From positions 1 to 64,000 of the forward strand of contig ONQC01000002.1 in NCBI GenBank assembly GCA_900319855.1: a DNA stretch of 64,000 bases, read 5' to 3'. How positions within the stretch are numbered: the first letter of the stretch is position 1; each line of letters starts with the position of its first letter. The notes under the pieces were generated by a model. It was not told the DNA's origin, did no database searches, and saw nothing but the letters and a program-made list of their open reading frames with translations. The DNA comes from an uncultured Bacteroidales bacterium. Its GTDB lineage: Bacteria > Bacteroidota > Bacteroidia > Bacteroidales > UBA932. Shown here piece after piece: positions 53,835 through 63,493 of this stretch. The translations under genes and the position numbers were made by a program.

Positions 53835-54185
53835 ATGGCAGAAAACGACTGGAAAAAGCGACTGGGCGTGGTCTATTCCACCAATCCGGATTTTGCGTAC
53901 AGCCAAGCCGATGCGGCGCCGGAACAGGACACGCTTTCTCCCGACAGGCAGCGTCTGATCGTAGCCCTGGACCGCCGGAACCGCGGCGGGAAGCAGGTTA
54001 CGCTGGTCACCGGCTTCACCGGGACCGACGAGGACCTCAAGGCACTCGGCAAGACCCTGAAGGTCAAGTGCGGCGTCGGCGGAACCGCAAAGGACGGAGA
54101 GATTACCGTCCAGGGTGACCTGCGCGACAAAGTCGTGGGCCTGCTCCATGAACTGGGATACGTCAAAGCCAAGCGCGGAAACTGA
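53835..54185 (+). CDS. SUI1/eIF1-like translation factor (YciH family)
   Basis: A 116-residue protein with an SUI1 fold in its C-terminal 75 residues: LDRRNRGGKQVTLVTGF, LKVKCGVGGTAKDGEITVQGD and LLHELGYVKAKRGN. The family is homologous to eukaryotic initiation factor 1 and in bacteria affects start-site fidelity, though its importance is unclear. It begins the SUI1-DUF4271-hemD-rnpA-yidD series; one nucleotide separates it from the next gene. Confidence 0.92.
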   Translation: MAENDWKKRLGVVYSTNPDFAYSQADAAPEQDTLSPDRQRLIVALDRRNRGGKQVTLVTGFTGTDEDLKALGKTLKVKCGVGGTAKDGEITVQGDLRDKVVGLLHELGYVKAKRGN

Positions 54186-54186
54186 C

Positions 54187-54939
54187 ATGCCGGATCTGTA
54201 TACCGTTGATACCTTGCGCGTCCTCCCTGCTTCCGAGGCATTCCCCGGCAGCCGGCTTCTGGCCCCAACCCAGGCGGACGGCGGACTGGGCCGGGCCCTG
54301 ATGGACTGGGGGGATTCACCCGTCAACGACGTCCTGATCGTCGTGTTCACCATCCTCACCGTCCTGTACCTGCGGCGGCTGGTCGGCATCCTGCCCTACC
54401 TGGTCAAAGGACTGTGGCGCTGGAAAGAAGTTCCCAACCTGGAGACCAGCATGCGGCTGTCGCGCGACCGGACCTCTTTCGCCCTGGTGATGGTGGTCCC
54501 GTTCTGCCTGGTCATCTCCCGTTACAACCTGTATCCGCTCCGTTTCCTGGAGGGATTCGACGCCGGTATCCGGACCCTGATCCTGATCGGAATATTCGCC
54601 GTCTACGCCCTTGCACGCCGTTTTTTGACCCGGATTGCCGAGCCGCGGCGCATCAATTATGACACCTGGCGGATGGCCGCCGTCAGCGGTTACAACTACT
54701 TCATCGTGCTGACCCTGGTACTGGTCGCCACGGCGGGCGTTTCCGCGATTGCCGGGGTCAATGAATTGACGGTCAAAAAGATTCTTCTGTACGAAATCGC
54801 GGTCATTTTTGCCATTTTTCTCCTTCGGCGCACACAAATTCTGTCAAATGCTTGCAATCAATTCACGGCTTTTTTGTACCTTTGCGGGCTCGAAATTTTA
54901 CCGGCCGGATTGCTGGTTGCATCGGCCCTTATTTTTTAG
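54187..54939 (+). CDS. DUF4271 membrane protein
   Basis: A 250-residue inner-membrane protein with about six hydrophobic helices from residue 48 on (VNDVLIVVFTILTVLYLRRL first), matching the DUF4271 family that precedes hemD in Bacteroidetes. The SRYNLYPLRF loop and RINYDTWRMAAVSGYNYFIV are probably conserved elements. No function is known. The start ATG at 54187 lies directly after the preceding stop. A TACCTTTG element at 54877-54884, inside its 3' end, may drive hemD. Confidence 0.85.
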   Translation: MPDLYTVDTLRVLPASEAFPGSRLLAPTQADGGLGRALMDWGDSPVNDVLIVVFTILTVLYLRRLVGILPYLVKGLWRWKEVPNLETSMRLSRDRTSFALVMVVPFCLVISRYNLYPLRFLEGFDAGIRTLILIGIFAVYALARRFLTRIAEPRRINYDTWRMAAVSGYNYFIVLTLVLVATAGVSAIAGVNELTVKKILLYEIAVIFAIFLLRRTQILSNACNQFTAFLYLCGLEILPAGLLVASALIF

Positions 54940-54948
54940 ACTGGATAT

Positions 54949-55692
54949 ATGCGTGCAAGCAAGATTTTGGTTTCGCAGGCGGCTCCCATGAACATGGCCC
55001 CCTACGAAGCAGTGAAAGAGAAATACGGCGTGGAGATCGACTTCCGTCCCTTCTACCTGATCGAACCCCTGACCTCCCGGGAATTCCGTTCCCAGCGACT
55101 GAACATCCTTGACTATACAGCCATCGTCTTTTCGGCCCGCCATATGATTGACGCTTTTTTCCAACTTTGCGAAGAGCTCCGCGTCAAGGTTCCCGAGACC
55201 ATGAAATATTTCTGCACGACCGAAGCGGTCGCCATGTACCTGCAGAAACACATCGTCTTCCGGAAACGGAAGATTTTTTACGGAAACGGCACCCCGCAGT
55301 CCGTGGTCGACCTGATCGGCCCGAAACACAAAGGCGAGAAATTCCTGATTACGACCTCCGGATCCGGCAACAACGAAACGATGGCCCGGCTTTTCGACGC
55401 CGCCAAGGTAGACTATACCACGGCCGTCTTCGTCAAGAGCGTTCCCCAGGACCTGAAGGACGTGGACCTGTCCGCATACGGACTGATCGTCGTCTATAAC
55501 CCGGCGGACCTGGTCTCCCTCAAGGAGAACTTCCCGGACTACCAGCCCGGCCAGACCCGTTTCATCACCTTCGGCAGGCAGATCGCCAAGGCGGCCGAGG
55601 AAGCCGGCCTTCCGGTCAGCATCCAGGCCCCCACCGCCGAAGTTCCGTCCGTCGCCAAAGCGATCGAGGTCTGCCTCGGAGCGGAGGAGTAA
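54949..55692 (+). CDS. hemD: uroporphyrinogen-III synthase
   Basis: A 247-residue enzyme of the HemD superfamily (two Rossmann-like lobes). The start KILVSQAAPMN, FSARHMIDAFFQLCEE, YFCTTEAVAMYLQK, and the C-terminal lobe ending VPSVAKAIEVCLG agree with Bacteroidetes HemD. Sequence conservation is low across this family, so context (DUF4271 before, rnpA after) carries much of the weight. The stop overlaps the rnpA start by one base (TAATG). Confidence 0.88.
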   Translation: MRASKILVSQAAPMNMAPYEAVKEKYGVEIDFRPFYLIEPLTSREFRSQRLNILDYTAIVFSARHMIDAFFQLCEELRVKVPETMKYFCTTEAVAMYLQKHIVFRKRKIFYGNGTPQSVVDLIGPKHKGEKFLITTSGSGNNETMARLFDAAKVDYTTAVFVKSVPQDLKDVDLSAYGLIVVYNPADLVSLKENFPDYQPGQTRFITFGRQIAKAAEEAGLPVSIQAPTAEVPSVAKAIEVCLGAEE

Positions 55693-56102
55693 TGGACGCC
55701 GGCCTTCCCAAGCGAGAACGTATCTGCGGCAAGTCGACCATCGGGAAACTGCTTGCCGAGGGAAGGTACGGCTATGCGGGCGCGCTCAAATACTGCTGGC
55801 TGGCTCCGAACGGTACGGCGGACTCCGGATCCGGGACGGCGCCGGTCTCCCGGGTGATGGTCTCCGTTTCCAAACGCTTCTTTAAACGTGCCGTCAAGCG
55901 CAACCTGCTCAAACGCCGCCTGCGCGAAGCCTACCGGACCCGGAAAGGGCTGCTCCCTGCCGGCGTCGACCTCATGCTGGTCTACAATACCAAGGAGGTC
56001 TTGTCTACCGAGGAGATTTCCACGCTGGTCGAACGGGCGCTGCTTGATATCGCCGGACGGCTCGTAACCGTCCCCGAAACCCAAACGCCGACAGCGGAAT
56101 GA
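55692..56102 (+). CDS. rnpA: ribonuclease P protein component
   Basis: A 136-residue basic protein that with the RNA subunit matures tRNA 5' ends. [29 protein letters not shown] is the RNR motif region, and [18 protein letters not shown] is the usual start. Here rpmH is not the neighbour; hemD precedes and yidD follows, as is common in this phylum. Confidence 0.94.
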   Translation: MDAGLPKRERICGKSTIGKLLAEGRYGYAGALKYCWLAPNGTADSGSGTAPVSRVMVSVSKRFFKRAVKRNLLKRRLREAYRTRKGLLPAGVDLMLVYNTKEVLSTEEISTLVERALLDIAGRLVTVPETQTPTAE

Positions 56103-56356
56103 GCCGGTTTTCCGATACAGTCAAGAAGGTGGCCATCAGCCCTTTTGTCCTGTTGATCCGGTTCTATCAGATCTGCATTTCCCCGCTGTTGCCCCCGACC
56201 TGCCGCTTTACCCCCACGTGCTCCCAATATGCGCTGGAGGCTTTCCGGAAACATGGCCCCTTCAAGGGCCTGTACCTGACGGTCAAGCGGCTCCTCCGTT
56301 GCCACCCCTGGGGCGGCCACGGATACGATCCCGTTCCCGAGAAATTCCACTTTTAA
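56099..56356 (+). CDS. yidD: membrane protein insertion efficiency factor YidD
   Basis: An 85-residue protein with the full Haemolytic domain: [54 protein letters not shown]. It is a small amphipathic inner-membrane-associated factor aiding YidC-type insertion. It overlaps rnpA by four bases and ends the operon, converging on menG with six bases between the stops. Confidence 0.95.
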   Translation: MSRFSDTVKKVAISPFVLLIRFYQICISPLLPPTCRFTPTCSQYALEAFRKHGPFKGLYLTVKRLLRCHPWGGHGYDPVPEKFHF

Positions 56357-56362
56357 CCGGAA

Positions 56363-57073
56363 TCAGGCCTTCACGCCTGTATACATGCGGCAGATGCCGA
56401 AGGTGAACGCTTTGTGGGAAACCTCCGCGAAGCCGGCCTTCCGCATTTCTTCCATGAATTCGCGGTGCTTCGGAAAATGGACCACGGAAGCCGGCAGATA
56501 GTTGTAAGCGGCCTTGTCCCCGCTGACGCTGCCGCCGATCAGCGGCAGGATATGCAGGAAATACAGGTTGTAACACCAGCGGACCACCGGATTCTCCGGG
56601 ACGGACAATTCCAGGAGCACCAGCTTGCCGCCCGGCACGAGCACCCGCAGCATCTCTTTCAGCCCTTTGAGCCGGTCCTCGAAATTCCGGATGCCGAACG
56701 CGACGGTGACCCGGTCGAAAGTCCCGGTCCCGAGCGGCAGGTTCTCCCCGTCGCCGGTCCGCACGGAAATCACCTCTTGCAGGCCCAACCGCTCCACTTT
56801 CTCCTTCATCACCGCCAGCATGCCCTCCGACAGATCCACGCCGGTCACGCGTCCCGGCAGGCCGTCCCGTTGCATCCGCCGGGCAATGGCGATGGAAAAA
56901 TCCCCGGTTCCGCAGGCCAGGTCGAGGACACGGGTCACGCCGGGCCCGACGATTTCGCGCAGCGCCCGGCGCCGCCAGGTCTTGTCGATGTCCAGGGACA
57001 TGATATGGTTCAGGCGGTCGTAATCGCTTGCAATCCCGTCAAACATCTGACGGACTTTTTCTTTCTTGGGCAT
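56363..57073 (-). CDS. menG: demethylmenaquinone methyltransferase
   Basis: A 236-residue AdoMet methyltransferase (UbiE/MenG) for the last step of menaquinone synthesis. MFDGIASDYDRLNHIMSLDID, VLDLACGTGDFSI (motif I), and DRVTVAFGIRNFEDRLKGL are diagnostic. Its ATG overlaps the menA stop by one base. The longer frame reading back into menA is rejected. Confidence 0.95.
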   Translation of the reverse strand: MPKKEKVRQMFDGIASDYDRLNHIMSLDIDKTWRRRALREIVGPGVTRVLDLACGTGDFSIAIARRMQRDGLPGRVTGVDLSEGMLAVMKEKVERLGLQEVISVRTGDGENLPLGTGTFDRVTVAFGIRNFEDRLKGLKEMLRVLVPGGKLVLLELSVPENPVVRWCYNLYFLHILPLIGGSVSGDKAAYNYLPASVVHFPKHREFMEEMRKAGFAEVSHKAFTFGICRMYTGVKA

Positions 57074-57981
57074 TACAGCAGGAATTTGACAAAACCGAAG
57101 CCCATCAGCAGGGCCAGGGCGAAGGTGGACAGTACCAGCAACGGAAGCATCGGGTCCAGGGCCCGTTCCTCCCGGGTCCAGACACCTTTCAGGTGCAGGA
57201 TATACAGCGGCAGGGTAATCACGAACAAGTAATGCCAGGGATCGAAGAACCGCAGCAGGCAATAGCCGATCATGCACGCCCATCCCAGGACAATCAGGAC
57301 GGTCTGGTAGATCCGCGCCCGCCGGAGGCCCAGCATCAGCGCCACCGTCGTGCGGTTGGGCGCATCCGTCTTCATATCCCTTATGTTATTGACATTCAAC
57401 ACGCCGATGCTAAAGAAACCGATACCCGACGCCGGCAGCAGGAGCAGCCAGGACGGCATCGCGTGGCTTACCACGAAATAGGAACCCAGGACGGCGACCA
57501 GGCCGAAAAACAGGAAAACGAAGACATCGCCGAGGCCCCGGTATCCATACGGATTGCGCCCGAGGGTGTATTTCATCGCCCCGCTGATGGCCGCGAAACC
57601 CAGCAGAACCAGGCAAAGCCCGTCCATGCTGAAAATCCGGCCGAAACTGACCTTGATCATGGCCAGTCCGAAGATGACGCACAGGACGACGAACAGGCCG
57701 ATGAGCCGTTTCATGTCCGTGACGGACATCCCGCCGCCGTTCAGCCCGTATTGCGGACCCTGGCGGTCCGCCGTGTCCGTGCCATGCAGCACGTCCCCCA
57801 GCTCGTTGCTGAGGTTGGACAGGATCTGGAGGCAGATGGTCGTCAGCACCAGGAACAGGACGGTCAGTCCCTTGACCTTGTAATCCGCCACGGCCAACAG
57901 GGTGCCCAGCAGGACCCCGGCCAAAGAAAGCGGCAAGGTACGGAGCCGCATGGACTGGATGGCAGGAACGAATTTACCCAT
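57073..57981 (-). CDS. menA: 1,4-dihydroxy-2-naphthoate polyprenyltransferase
   Basis: A 302-residue UbiA-family membrane enzyme adding the isoprenoid tail in menaquinone synthesis. The first Asp-rich motif lies in NLSNELGDVLHGTDTADRQGP and the second in NNIRDMKTDAPNRTTVA; eight or nine helices surround them. The start at 57981 overlaps the glycosyltransferase gene by eight bases. menG follows directly, so two late menaquinone steps are co-expressed. Confidence 0.94.
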   Translation of the reverse strand: MGKFVPAIQSMRLRTLPLSLAGVLLGTLLAVADYKVKGLTVLFLVLTTICLQILSNLSNELGDVLHGTDTADRQGPQYGLNGGGMSVTDMKRLIGLFVVLCVIFGLAMIKVSFGRIFSMDGLCLVLLGFAAISGAMKYTLGRNPYGYRGLGDVFVFLFFGLVAVLGSYFVVSHAMPSWLLLLPASGIGFFSIGVLNVNNIRDMKTDAPNRTTVALMLGLRRARIYQTVLIVLGWACMIGYCLLRFFDPWHYLFVITLPLYILHLKGVWTREERALDPMLPLLVLSTFALALLMGFGFVKFLL

Positions 57982-58810
57982 TGCTTTTTCTTCTGGGGAA
58001 CAAGACTTTGAAATGGACGGAAATGCCATGGATGACCGCCCACAGGAGTCCGCTTTCCCGGTAATCATAAATAAACTGCTCTTTCGGGGGACGGCCTTTC
58101 GGCGTATGCAGGTAGTTCCAGCGTTCCCGGAGCGGATAGGCGGCGTCCCGCCATTTTTCCAGCCCGTGGTCGCGGTTGCACACGGCCAGGACGCCCGGAG
58201 CGAGGACACAGTCAATCCCGTGCTTGTGCGCCCGCACGCCATAGTCGAAGTCTCCGAACGTATGGTGATAGACCGGGTCCAGGTTTCCCAGGACGGCAAA
58301 GACGTGTTTCGGGACCAGGACCAGGTTGCCATTGAACAGGTGGCAGGGAATCGGGATGACGGGATCCGGGGTCATGAGCTTGCGCGCCCGGTTGCGGCCG
58401 CCATAGGTGATTTCCCCCGCGGCGTTGGCGGTCGTTCCGACTACGATGGCCTTGTGCCGGAGGAACTCGGAGTTCTCCATCAGGGACGCCAGGGCACCCT
58501 CATTCATCAAGGTATCATCGTTCAGCCAAAGATAGAAGTCGAAGTCTTCCGCCGCCGCCCGGTCCCAGGCCAGCCGCATGCCCCGGTTCCAGAACAGGTT
58601 CCCGTCCCCTTTGATCAGGACCGTCTGGGGGAACATCGACTGGACCGCTTCCGATGTCCCGTCCGTGCTGCCGTCATCGACCAGATAGACGGTATAGTCA
58701 TATTTGCCCTCGTTCTTGCCGGCATCGATCTGGTGCCAGCAGTTTTCCAGGCAGCGCAGCGTGGTTTCACGCCGGTTGTGGACGGTCAGGAGGATGGCGA
58801 CGCGGAGCAT
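57974..58810 (-). CDS. family 2 glycosyltransferase
   Basis: A 278-residue GT-A enzyme: VAILLTVHNRRETTLRCLEN start, VYLVDDGSTDGTSEAV, and WLNDDTLMNEGA as the metal-binding D-x-D region. The C-terminal part (FGDFDYGVRAHKHGIDCVL, then WRDAAYPLRERWNYLHTP) resembles rhamnosyl/galactofuranosyl-type transferases working on surface glycans, though the donor is not deducible. It is wedged between lepA (2-nt gap) and menA (8-nt overlap), with no other surface-glycan gene near. Confidence 0.9.
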   Translation of the reverse strand: MLRVAILLTVHNRRETTLRCLENCWHQIDAGKNEGKYDYTVYLVDDGSTDGTSEAVQSMFPQTVLIKGDGNLFWNRGMRLAWDRAAAEDFDFYLWLNDDTLMNEGALASLMENSEFLRHKAIVVGTTANAAGEITYGGRNRARKLMTPDPVIPIPCHLFNGNLVLVPKHVFAVLGNLDPVYHHTFGDFDYGVRAHKHGIDCVLAPGVLAVCNRDHGLEKWRDAAYPLRERWNYLHTPKGRPPKEQFIYDYRESGLLWAVIHGISVHFKVLFPRRKSNG

Positions 58811-58812
58811 GG

Positions 58813-60600
58813 CTAATCGAGTTTAAGGACCGCCATGAAGGCGCTCTGCGGTACCTGGACGGTACCGATCTGGCGCATCCGCTTCTTGCCCTCTTTCTGC
58901 TTCTCCAGCAGCTTGCGCTTACGGGTGATATCGCCGCCATAGCACTTGGCCGTCACGTCCTTGCGGACCTGGCGGACCGTTTCGCGGGCGATGATCTTCG
59001 CGCCGATGGCCGCCTGGATGGCGATGTCGAACTGCTGGCGCGGGATCAGGTCCTTGAGCTTAAGGCAGATCTTGCGGCCGAAGTCGTAGGCATGATCCTC
59101 GTGGATGAGGGTCGACAGGGCATCGGCCGGGTCGCCGTTCAGCAGGATGTCCAGCTTGACGAGACGGGCGGTGCGGTAGCCCATGACATGGTAATCGAAA
59201 GAGGCATAGCCCTTGGAGATCGACTTCAGCTTGTCATAAAAGTCGAAGACAATCTCGGACAGGGGCATCTCGTAGGTCAGTTCCACACGGGTCGCCGTGA
59301 TGTAATGCTCGCCCAGCAGGGTGCCGCGCTTGTCCATGCACAGTTTCATGACCGGGCCGTAGAATTCGGTGTTGGTGATGATCTGGGCACGGATATACGG
59401 CTCTTCGATATGGTCGATCACGGTCGGGGCCGGCAGGCCCGACGGATTGTGGACGTCCAGACATTCGCCCTTGGTCGTATATACCTTATAAGAAACGTTC
59501 GGCACGGTCGTGATGACGTCCATGGCGAACTCGCGGAACAGGCGTTCCTGCACGATCTCGAGGTGCAGCAGCCCGAGGAAACCGCAGCGGAAACCGAAGC
59601 CCAGGGCCAGCGAGGATTCGGGTTCATAGACGAAGGAGGCGTCATTGAGCTGGAATTTCTCCAGCGTGGCACGCAGGTCCTCGTAGCGGTCCGCCTGGAC
59701 CGGATACATGCCGGCAAAGAGCATGGGCTTGACTTCCTCGAAGCCGGCAATCGCCTCGGTGCAGGGACGAGCCACATGCGTAATCGTATCACCGACTTTG
59801 ACTTCGGCAGCCGTCTTGATGCCCGAAATGATATAGCCCACATCGCCGCAGCCGATGCTGTCGGCCGGTTTGAGCTGCATCTTCAGCACACCGATCTCAT
59901 CCGCTTCGTACTCCTTGCCGGTGTTGAAGAACTTGACCTTGTCCCCTTTGCGGATGGTGCCGTTGAAGACCTTGAAATACGCGATGATGCCGCGGAAAGA
60001 ATTGAATACGGAGTCGAAGATCAAGGCCTGCAGCGGAGCCTCAGGGTCTCCCTTCGGCGCCGGGATCTTCTCTACGATGGCGTCCAGCAGCGGGGCGACA
60101 CCCTCGCCGGTGCGGGCCGAGACCTTGTACACATCGTCCGGATCGCAGCCCAGCAGGTCGCAGACCTCGTCGGTCACCACCTCCACCATCGCGGAATCCA
60201 TGTCGATCTTGTTGAGCACGGGGATGATCTCCAGCCCGTGGTCCACGGCCTGGTAAAGGTTGGAGATGGTCTGTGCCTGGACACCCTGGGAGGCATCCAC
60301 CACCAGCAGGGCCCCTTCGCAGGAGGCGATGCTGCGGGAGACCTCATAACTGAAGTCCACATGCCCGGGGGTATCGATCAGATTGAGCGTATAATGCTCA
60401 CCCTGATAAACATAGTCCATCTGGATAGCGTGGCTCTTGATCGTGATGCCCTTCTCCTTCTCCAGATCCATGTCGTCCAGCACCTGGTTCTCCATGTCCC
60501 GGGCATTCAGGGTCTGGGTCAGTTCCAGCAGCCGGTCCGCCAGGGTGCTCTTGCCATGGTCGATGTGCGCGATGATGCAGAAATTGCGGATGTGCTTCAT
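58813..60600 (-). CDS. lepA: elongation factor 4
   Basis: A 595-residue translational GTPase that back-translocates or remodels stalled ribosomes. G1 is [15 protein letters not shown]3 DTPGHVDF, G4 NKID; domains II-V and the LepA-specific C-terminal domain ([36 protein letters not shown], read in part) are complete. First gene of lepA-glycosyltransferase-menA-menG. Confidence 0.98.
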   Translation of the reverse strand: MKHIRNFCIIAHIDHGKSTLADRLLELTQTLNARDMENQVLDDMDLEKEKGITIKSHAIQMDYVYQGEHYTLNLIDTPGHVDFSYEVSRSIASCEGALLVVDASQGVQAQTISNLYQAVDHGLEIIPVLNKIDMDSAMVEVVTDEVCDLLGCDPDDVYKVSARTGEGVAPLLDAIVEKIPAPKGDPEAPLQALIFDSVFNSFRGIIAYFKVFNGTIRKGDKVKFFNTGKEYEADEIGVLKMQLKPADSIGCGDVGYIISGIKTAAEVKVGDTITHVARPCTEAIAGFEEVKPMLFAGMYPVQADRYEDLRATLEKFQLNDASFVYEPESSLALGFGFRCGFLGLLHLEIVQERLFREFAMDVITTVPNVSYKVYTTKGECLDVHNPSGLPAPTVIDHIEEPYIRAQIITNTEFYGPVMKLCMDKRGTLLGEHYITATRVELTYEMPLSEIVFDFYDKLKSISKGYASFDYHVMGYRTARLVKLDILLNGDPADALSTLIHEDHAYDFGRKICLKLKDLIPRQQFDIAIQAAIGAKIIARETVRQVRKDVTAKCYGGDITRKRKLLEKQKEGKKRMRQIGTVQVPQSAFMAVLKLD

Positions 60601-60626
60601 GCTCTGTACGATTCTCTTATAAATTG

Positions 60627-60702
60627 CAAAGATACGAGTTTTTCTGCAAATCCCATCCCTTGCCGACGACAGGCGGAAATCACGGAATAATTGTTATCTT
60701 TG
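60627..60702. promoter_or_regulatory. divergent -7 elements between lepA and transketolase
   Basis: TATCTTTG on the minus strand (60634-60627) faces lepA; a TTTG lies only 12 nt upstream of it. TATCTTTG on the plus strand (60695-60702) faces the transketolase genes with no clear -33 element. Confidence 0.5.
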
Positions 60703-60734
60703 TATTGTTATAGAACAAACCTTTCTTACCACAT

Positions 60735-61580
60735 ATGAAAACCCTTGAAGAATTGAACCAGATTGCCGCACAGGTCCGCCGGGACATCGTCCGGATGGTC
60801 TCGATGGCCAAGTCCGGGCATCCGGGCGGCTCGATGTCGAGCGCCGATTTCCTGACCGCCCTGTATGGCAGCGTCATGCAGCATGATCCGGCCACCTGGA
60901 CCCGGGACGGCAAGGATCAGGATGTCTTCATCCTGTCCGCCGGCCACCTGACCCCGGTGTATTACTCCATCCTCGCCCGCATGGGCTACATCCCGGTCGA
61001 AGAACTCGCCACTTTCCGCAAATTCGGCACCCGGCTCCAGGGTCACCCTTCCGTCCGGCGCGGCCTCCCGGGCATCACCCAGGCATCCGGCTCCCTCGGC
61101 CAGGGTCTCTCCGCCGCGGCCGGCATCGCCCTCGGGAAACGGCTGGACGGCGACCCGCATTTCACCTACGTCCTCTGCGGCGACGGGGAAAGTGAAGAAG
61201 GCCAGATCTGGGAAGCAGCCCTGTTCGCCGCCCATCATGGGTTGGACAACCTGATCGCCATGACCGACTGGAACCACCAGCAGATTGACGGGAATGTCGA
61301 CAATGTGGCCGGCCAGGGCGACCTCGAGGCCAAGTGGAAAGCCTTCGGCTGGAACACCCTCGTCGCCGACGGCCATGATATGGCGGCCATCCTGAAGGCC
61401 TTCGCCGACGCCCAGGCCCTCCGCGGCAGCGGCAAACCGGTGATGATCCTCTTCAATACGGACATGGGGCACGGCGTGGACTTCATGGCCGGCACCCACA
61501 AATGGCACGGAAAGGCTCCCAGCGAAGAGCAGTGCGCCGATGCCATGACGCAGATTCCCGAGACCCTGGGCGACTTTTAG
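60735..61580 (+). CDS. transketolase, N-terminal (thiamine diphosphate) subunit
   Basis: A 281-residue subunit of a split transketolase. SGHPGGSMSSADFL, GSLGQGLSAAAGIA and the thiamine diphosphate motif GDGESEEGQIWEAALFAAHHGLDNLIAMTDWNHQQIDGN are present. The second half is encoded 12 nt downstream. Split transketolases are common in anaerobes and serve pentose interconversion; length is normal for the N-subunit. Confidence 0.95.
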   Translation: MKTLEELNQIAAQVRRDIVRMVSMAKSGHPGGSMSSADFLTALYGSVMQHDPATWTRDGKDQDVFILSAGHLTPVYYSILARMGYIPVEELATFRKFGTRLQGHPSVRRGLPGITQASGSLGQGLSAAAGIALGKRLDGDPHFTYVLCGDGESEEGQIWEAALFAAHHGLDNLIAMTDWNHQQIDGNVDNVAGQGDLEAKWKAFGWNTLVADGHDMAAILKAFADAQALRGSGKPVMILFNTDMGHGVDFMAGTHKWHGKAPSEEQCADAMTQIPETLGDF

Positions 61581-61592
61581 AACCAACTGATT

Positions 61593-62543
61593 ATGAAAAA
61601 ATACATCGATACAGGCAAGAAGGATACCCGCAGCGGATTCGGCGCGGGCCTTCTCGAAGCCGGCAAGGCCGACCCGCGGGTGGTCGCCCTGACCGCAGAC
61701 CTCAAAGGCTCCCTGAAGATGGACGCTTTCGCCGAAGCCTTCCCGGACCGTTTCATCCAGTGCGGCATTGCCGAAGCCAACATGGTCGGCGTCGCCGCCG
61801 GCCTGGCTATCACCGGCAAGATCCCCTTTGCGGGTTCTTTCGCCGAATTCATCACCGGCCGGGTCTATGACCAGATCCGCCAGGAAGTCGCCTACGGCAT
61901 GACCAACGTCAAACTCGCCTCCTCCCACGCCGGCATCACCCTCGGCGAAGACGGCGCCACCCACCAGACGATGGAAGACATCGCCCTGATGCGCGCCCTC
62001 CCGGGCATGGTCGTCCTCGCCCCTTGCGACTACAACCAGACCAAGGCCGCCACCATCGCCGCCGCAAAGTACGACGGACCCGTCTACCTGCGTTTCGGCC
62101 GCCCTTCCGTCCCCAACTTCACCCCGGAGGACCGTCCGTTCGAAATCGGCAAGGCATGGGTCATGAATGAAGGTACCGACGTATCCCTGATCGCCACCGG
62201 CCACCTGGTCTGGGAAGCCCTGCAGGCCGCCGAAGCCCTCGAGGCGGAAGGCATCAGCGCCGAGGTCATCAACATCTCCACCATCAAACCGCTGAACGAA
62301 GAAGCGGTTTTGGCATCGGCTTTGAAGACAAAGGCCGTGGTGGTGGCCGAAGAACACGGACCTGCCGGCGGGCTGGGCGAACTGGTCGCCGGCGTGCTGG
62401 CCTGCAAGGCCCCGACCCCGATGGCCATGGTCAACGGCGGCGACCGGTTCGGACAGACCGGCACCCCGAAAGAACTGATGGCCGCCTACGGGCTCGACGC
62501 CGCGCACATCGCCGAGGCTGCCAAGAAATTGCTGCACAAATAA
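61593..62543 (+). CDS. transketolase, C-terminal subunit
   Basis: A 316-residue partner containing the pyrimidine-binding and C-terminal domains. TRSGFGAGLLEAG, RFIQCGIAEANMVGVAAGLA with the catalytic Glu, SHAGITLGEDGATHQTMEDIALMRALPGM and EEHGPAGGLGELV are diagnostic. Its stop codon is immediately followed by the ATG of an ECF sigma factor, without a spacer. Confidence 0.95.
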   Translation: MKKYIDTGKKDTRSGFGAGLLEAGKADPRVVALTADLKGSLKMDAFAEAFPDRFIQCGIAEANMVGVAAGLAITGKIPFAGSFAEFITGRVYDQIRQEVAYGMTNVKLASSHAGITLGEDGATHQTMEDIALMRALPGMVVLAPCDYNQTKAATIAAAKYDGPVYLRFGRPSVPNFTPEDRPFEIGKAWVMNEGTDVSLIATGHLVWEALQAAEALEAEGISAEVINISTIKPLNEEAVLASALKTKAVVVAEEHGPAGGLGELVAGVLACKAPTPMAMVNGGDRFGQTGTPKELMAAYGLDAAHIAEAAKKLLHK

Positions 62544-63083
62544 ATGACCGACCAGGAGATCATCGCACTATGGGAAGCGGGACAGCAGGAACGGGCGTTC
62601 AACGAGATAGTCAGGAACTACTCCGAACGGCTCTACTGGCATGTCCGCCGCTTCGTGTGCTCGCATGAGGACACGGACGATCTCCTGCAGGAAATCTTTA
62701 TCAAGATCTGGGCTGCCCTTCCCTCTTTCCGGGGGGAGGCGCAGCTTTTTACATGGCTGTACCGCATCGCCACCAACGAGACCCTGAACTACCTGCGCAA
62801 ACAGAAGGTCCGGGCCTCGCTGCGTTTCCAGTCGCTGGATGCGGAGATGGAACGCCGCATCGACGAAGACCCGTATTTCAACGGAACCGAGGCCCAGCGC
62901 CTGCTGACCAAAGCCATCGCCCGGCTTCCGGAGAAACAGCGGATCGTTTTCTCCCTCCGCTATTATGAGGAGATGAAGTACGAGGACATCGCCGCCATCA
63001 CAGGCACCTCCGTCGGCGCCTTGAAGGCCTCCTACCACATCGCCTATGAAAAATTAAAGGCAGAATTTCAGGATTTGGTTTAA
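62544..63083 (+). CDS. ECF RNA polymerase sigma factor
   Basis: A 179-residue sigma-70 family protein with region 2 (FNEIVRNYSERLYWHVRRF, DTDDLLQEIFIKIWAAL, FTWLYRIATNETLNYLRKQK) and region 4 (LPEKQRIVFSLRYYEEMKYEDIA, then GTSVGALKASYHIAYEKLK). It is followed by a probable anti-sigma protein and a periplasmic protein. It starts at the base after the transketolase stop, so its level may depend on read-through and coupling. No SusC is adjacent, so a stress role is likelier than locus control. Confidence 0.94.
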   Translation: MTDQEIIALWEAGQQERAFNEIVRNYSERLYWHVRRFVCSHEDTDDLLQEIFIKIWAALPSFRGEAQLFTWLYRIATNETLNYLRKQKVRASLRFQSLDAEMERRIDEDPYFNGTEAQRLLTKAIARLPEKQRIVFSLRYYEEMKYEDIAAITGTSVGALKASYHIAYEKLKAEFQDLV

Positions 63084-63118
63084 ACCTTATGCCCATAAGG
63101 GTGTCAAAAGAATCGGAT

Positions 63119-63493
63119 ATGAACCAGAAACAGTTACATAACGTACCGGAAGGATACTTCGAGAACCTGCAGACCAGGCTCTCGGCCATTCCGCAGCAGC
63201 ATTCCGCTGTGACCCCCTGGGTACGGATGCGGCCTTATCTGGCCATGGCCGCCGCTTTCGCGGCCATGGTGGTCGGCGGCACCGCCCTCCTGCGCTCCAC
63301 GGCCCGCCCGGCCTCCGTCCTGTCCGACGAAGCCCTGTACAGCTATGCCCAGCTGATCCCCCGCACGGATCCTTACATGATCTATGATGAAAACGCGCAG
63401 GCGGAAGAATCCTATTCCGAAGAAGACATCATCAATTACCTGATCGAGACCGGCGTCTCCCTTGAACTTTTAGCATATGAAGCAGATTATTAG
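63119..63493 (+). CDS. single-pass membrane protein, probable anti-sigma factor
   Basis: A 124-residue protein. The cytosolic part (MNQKQLHNVPEGYFENLQTR) opens with the PEGYFENL motif seen in Bacteroidetes proteins encoded after ECF sigma factors; a membrane helix lies around 40-60 (PYLAMAAAFAAMVVGGTALL), and the C-terminus is acidic and periplasmic (EESYSEEDIINYLIETG). No zinc-binding anti-sigma motif is present, so the role rests on position and layout. Start at 63119; an in-frame ATG at 63089 is the alternative. It overlaps the next gene by 17 bases. Confidence 0.75.
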   Translation: MNQKQLHNVPEGYFENLQTRLSAIPQQHSAVTPWVRMRPYLAMAAAFAAMVVGGTALLRSTARPASVLSDEALYSYAQLIPRTDPYMIYDENAQAEESYSEEDIINYLIETGVSLELLAYEADY

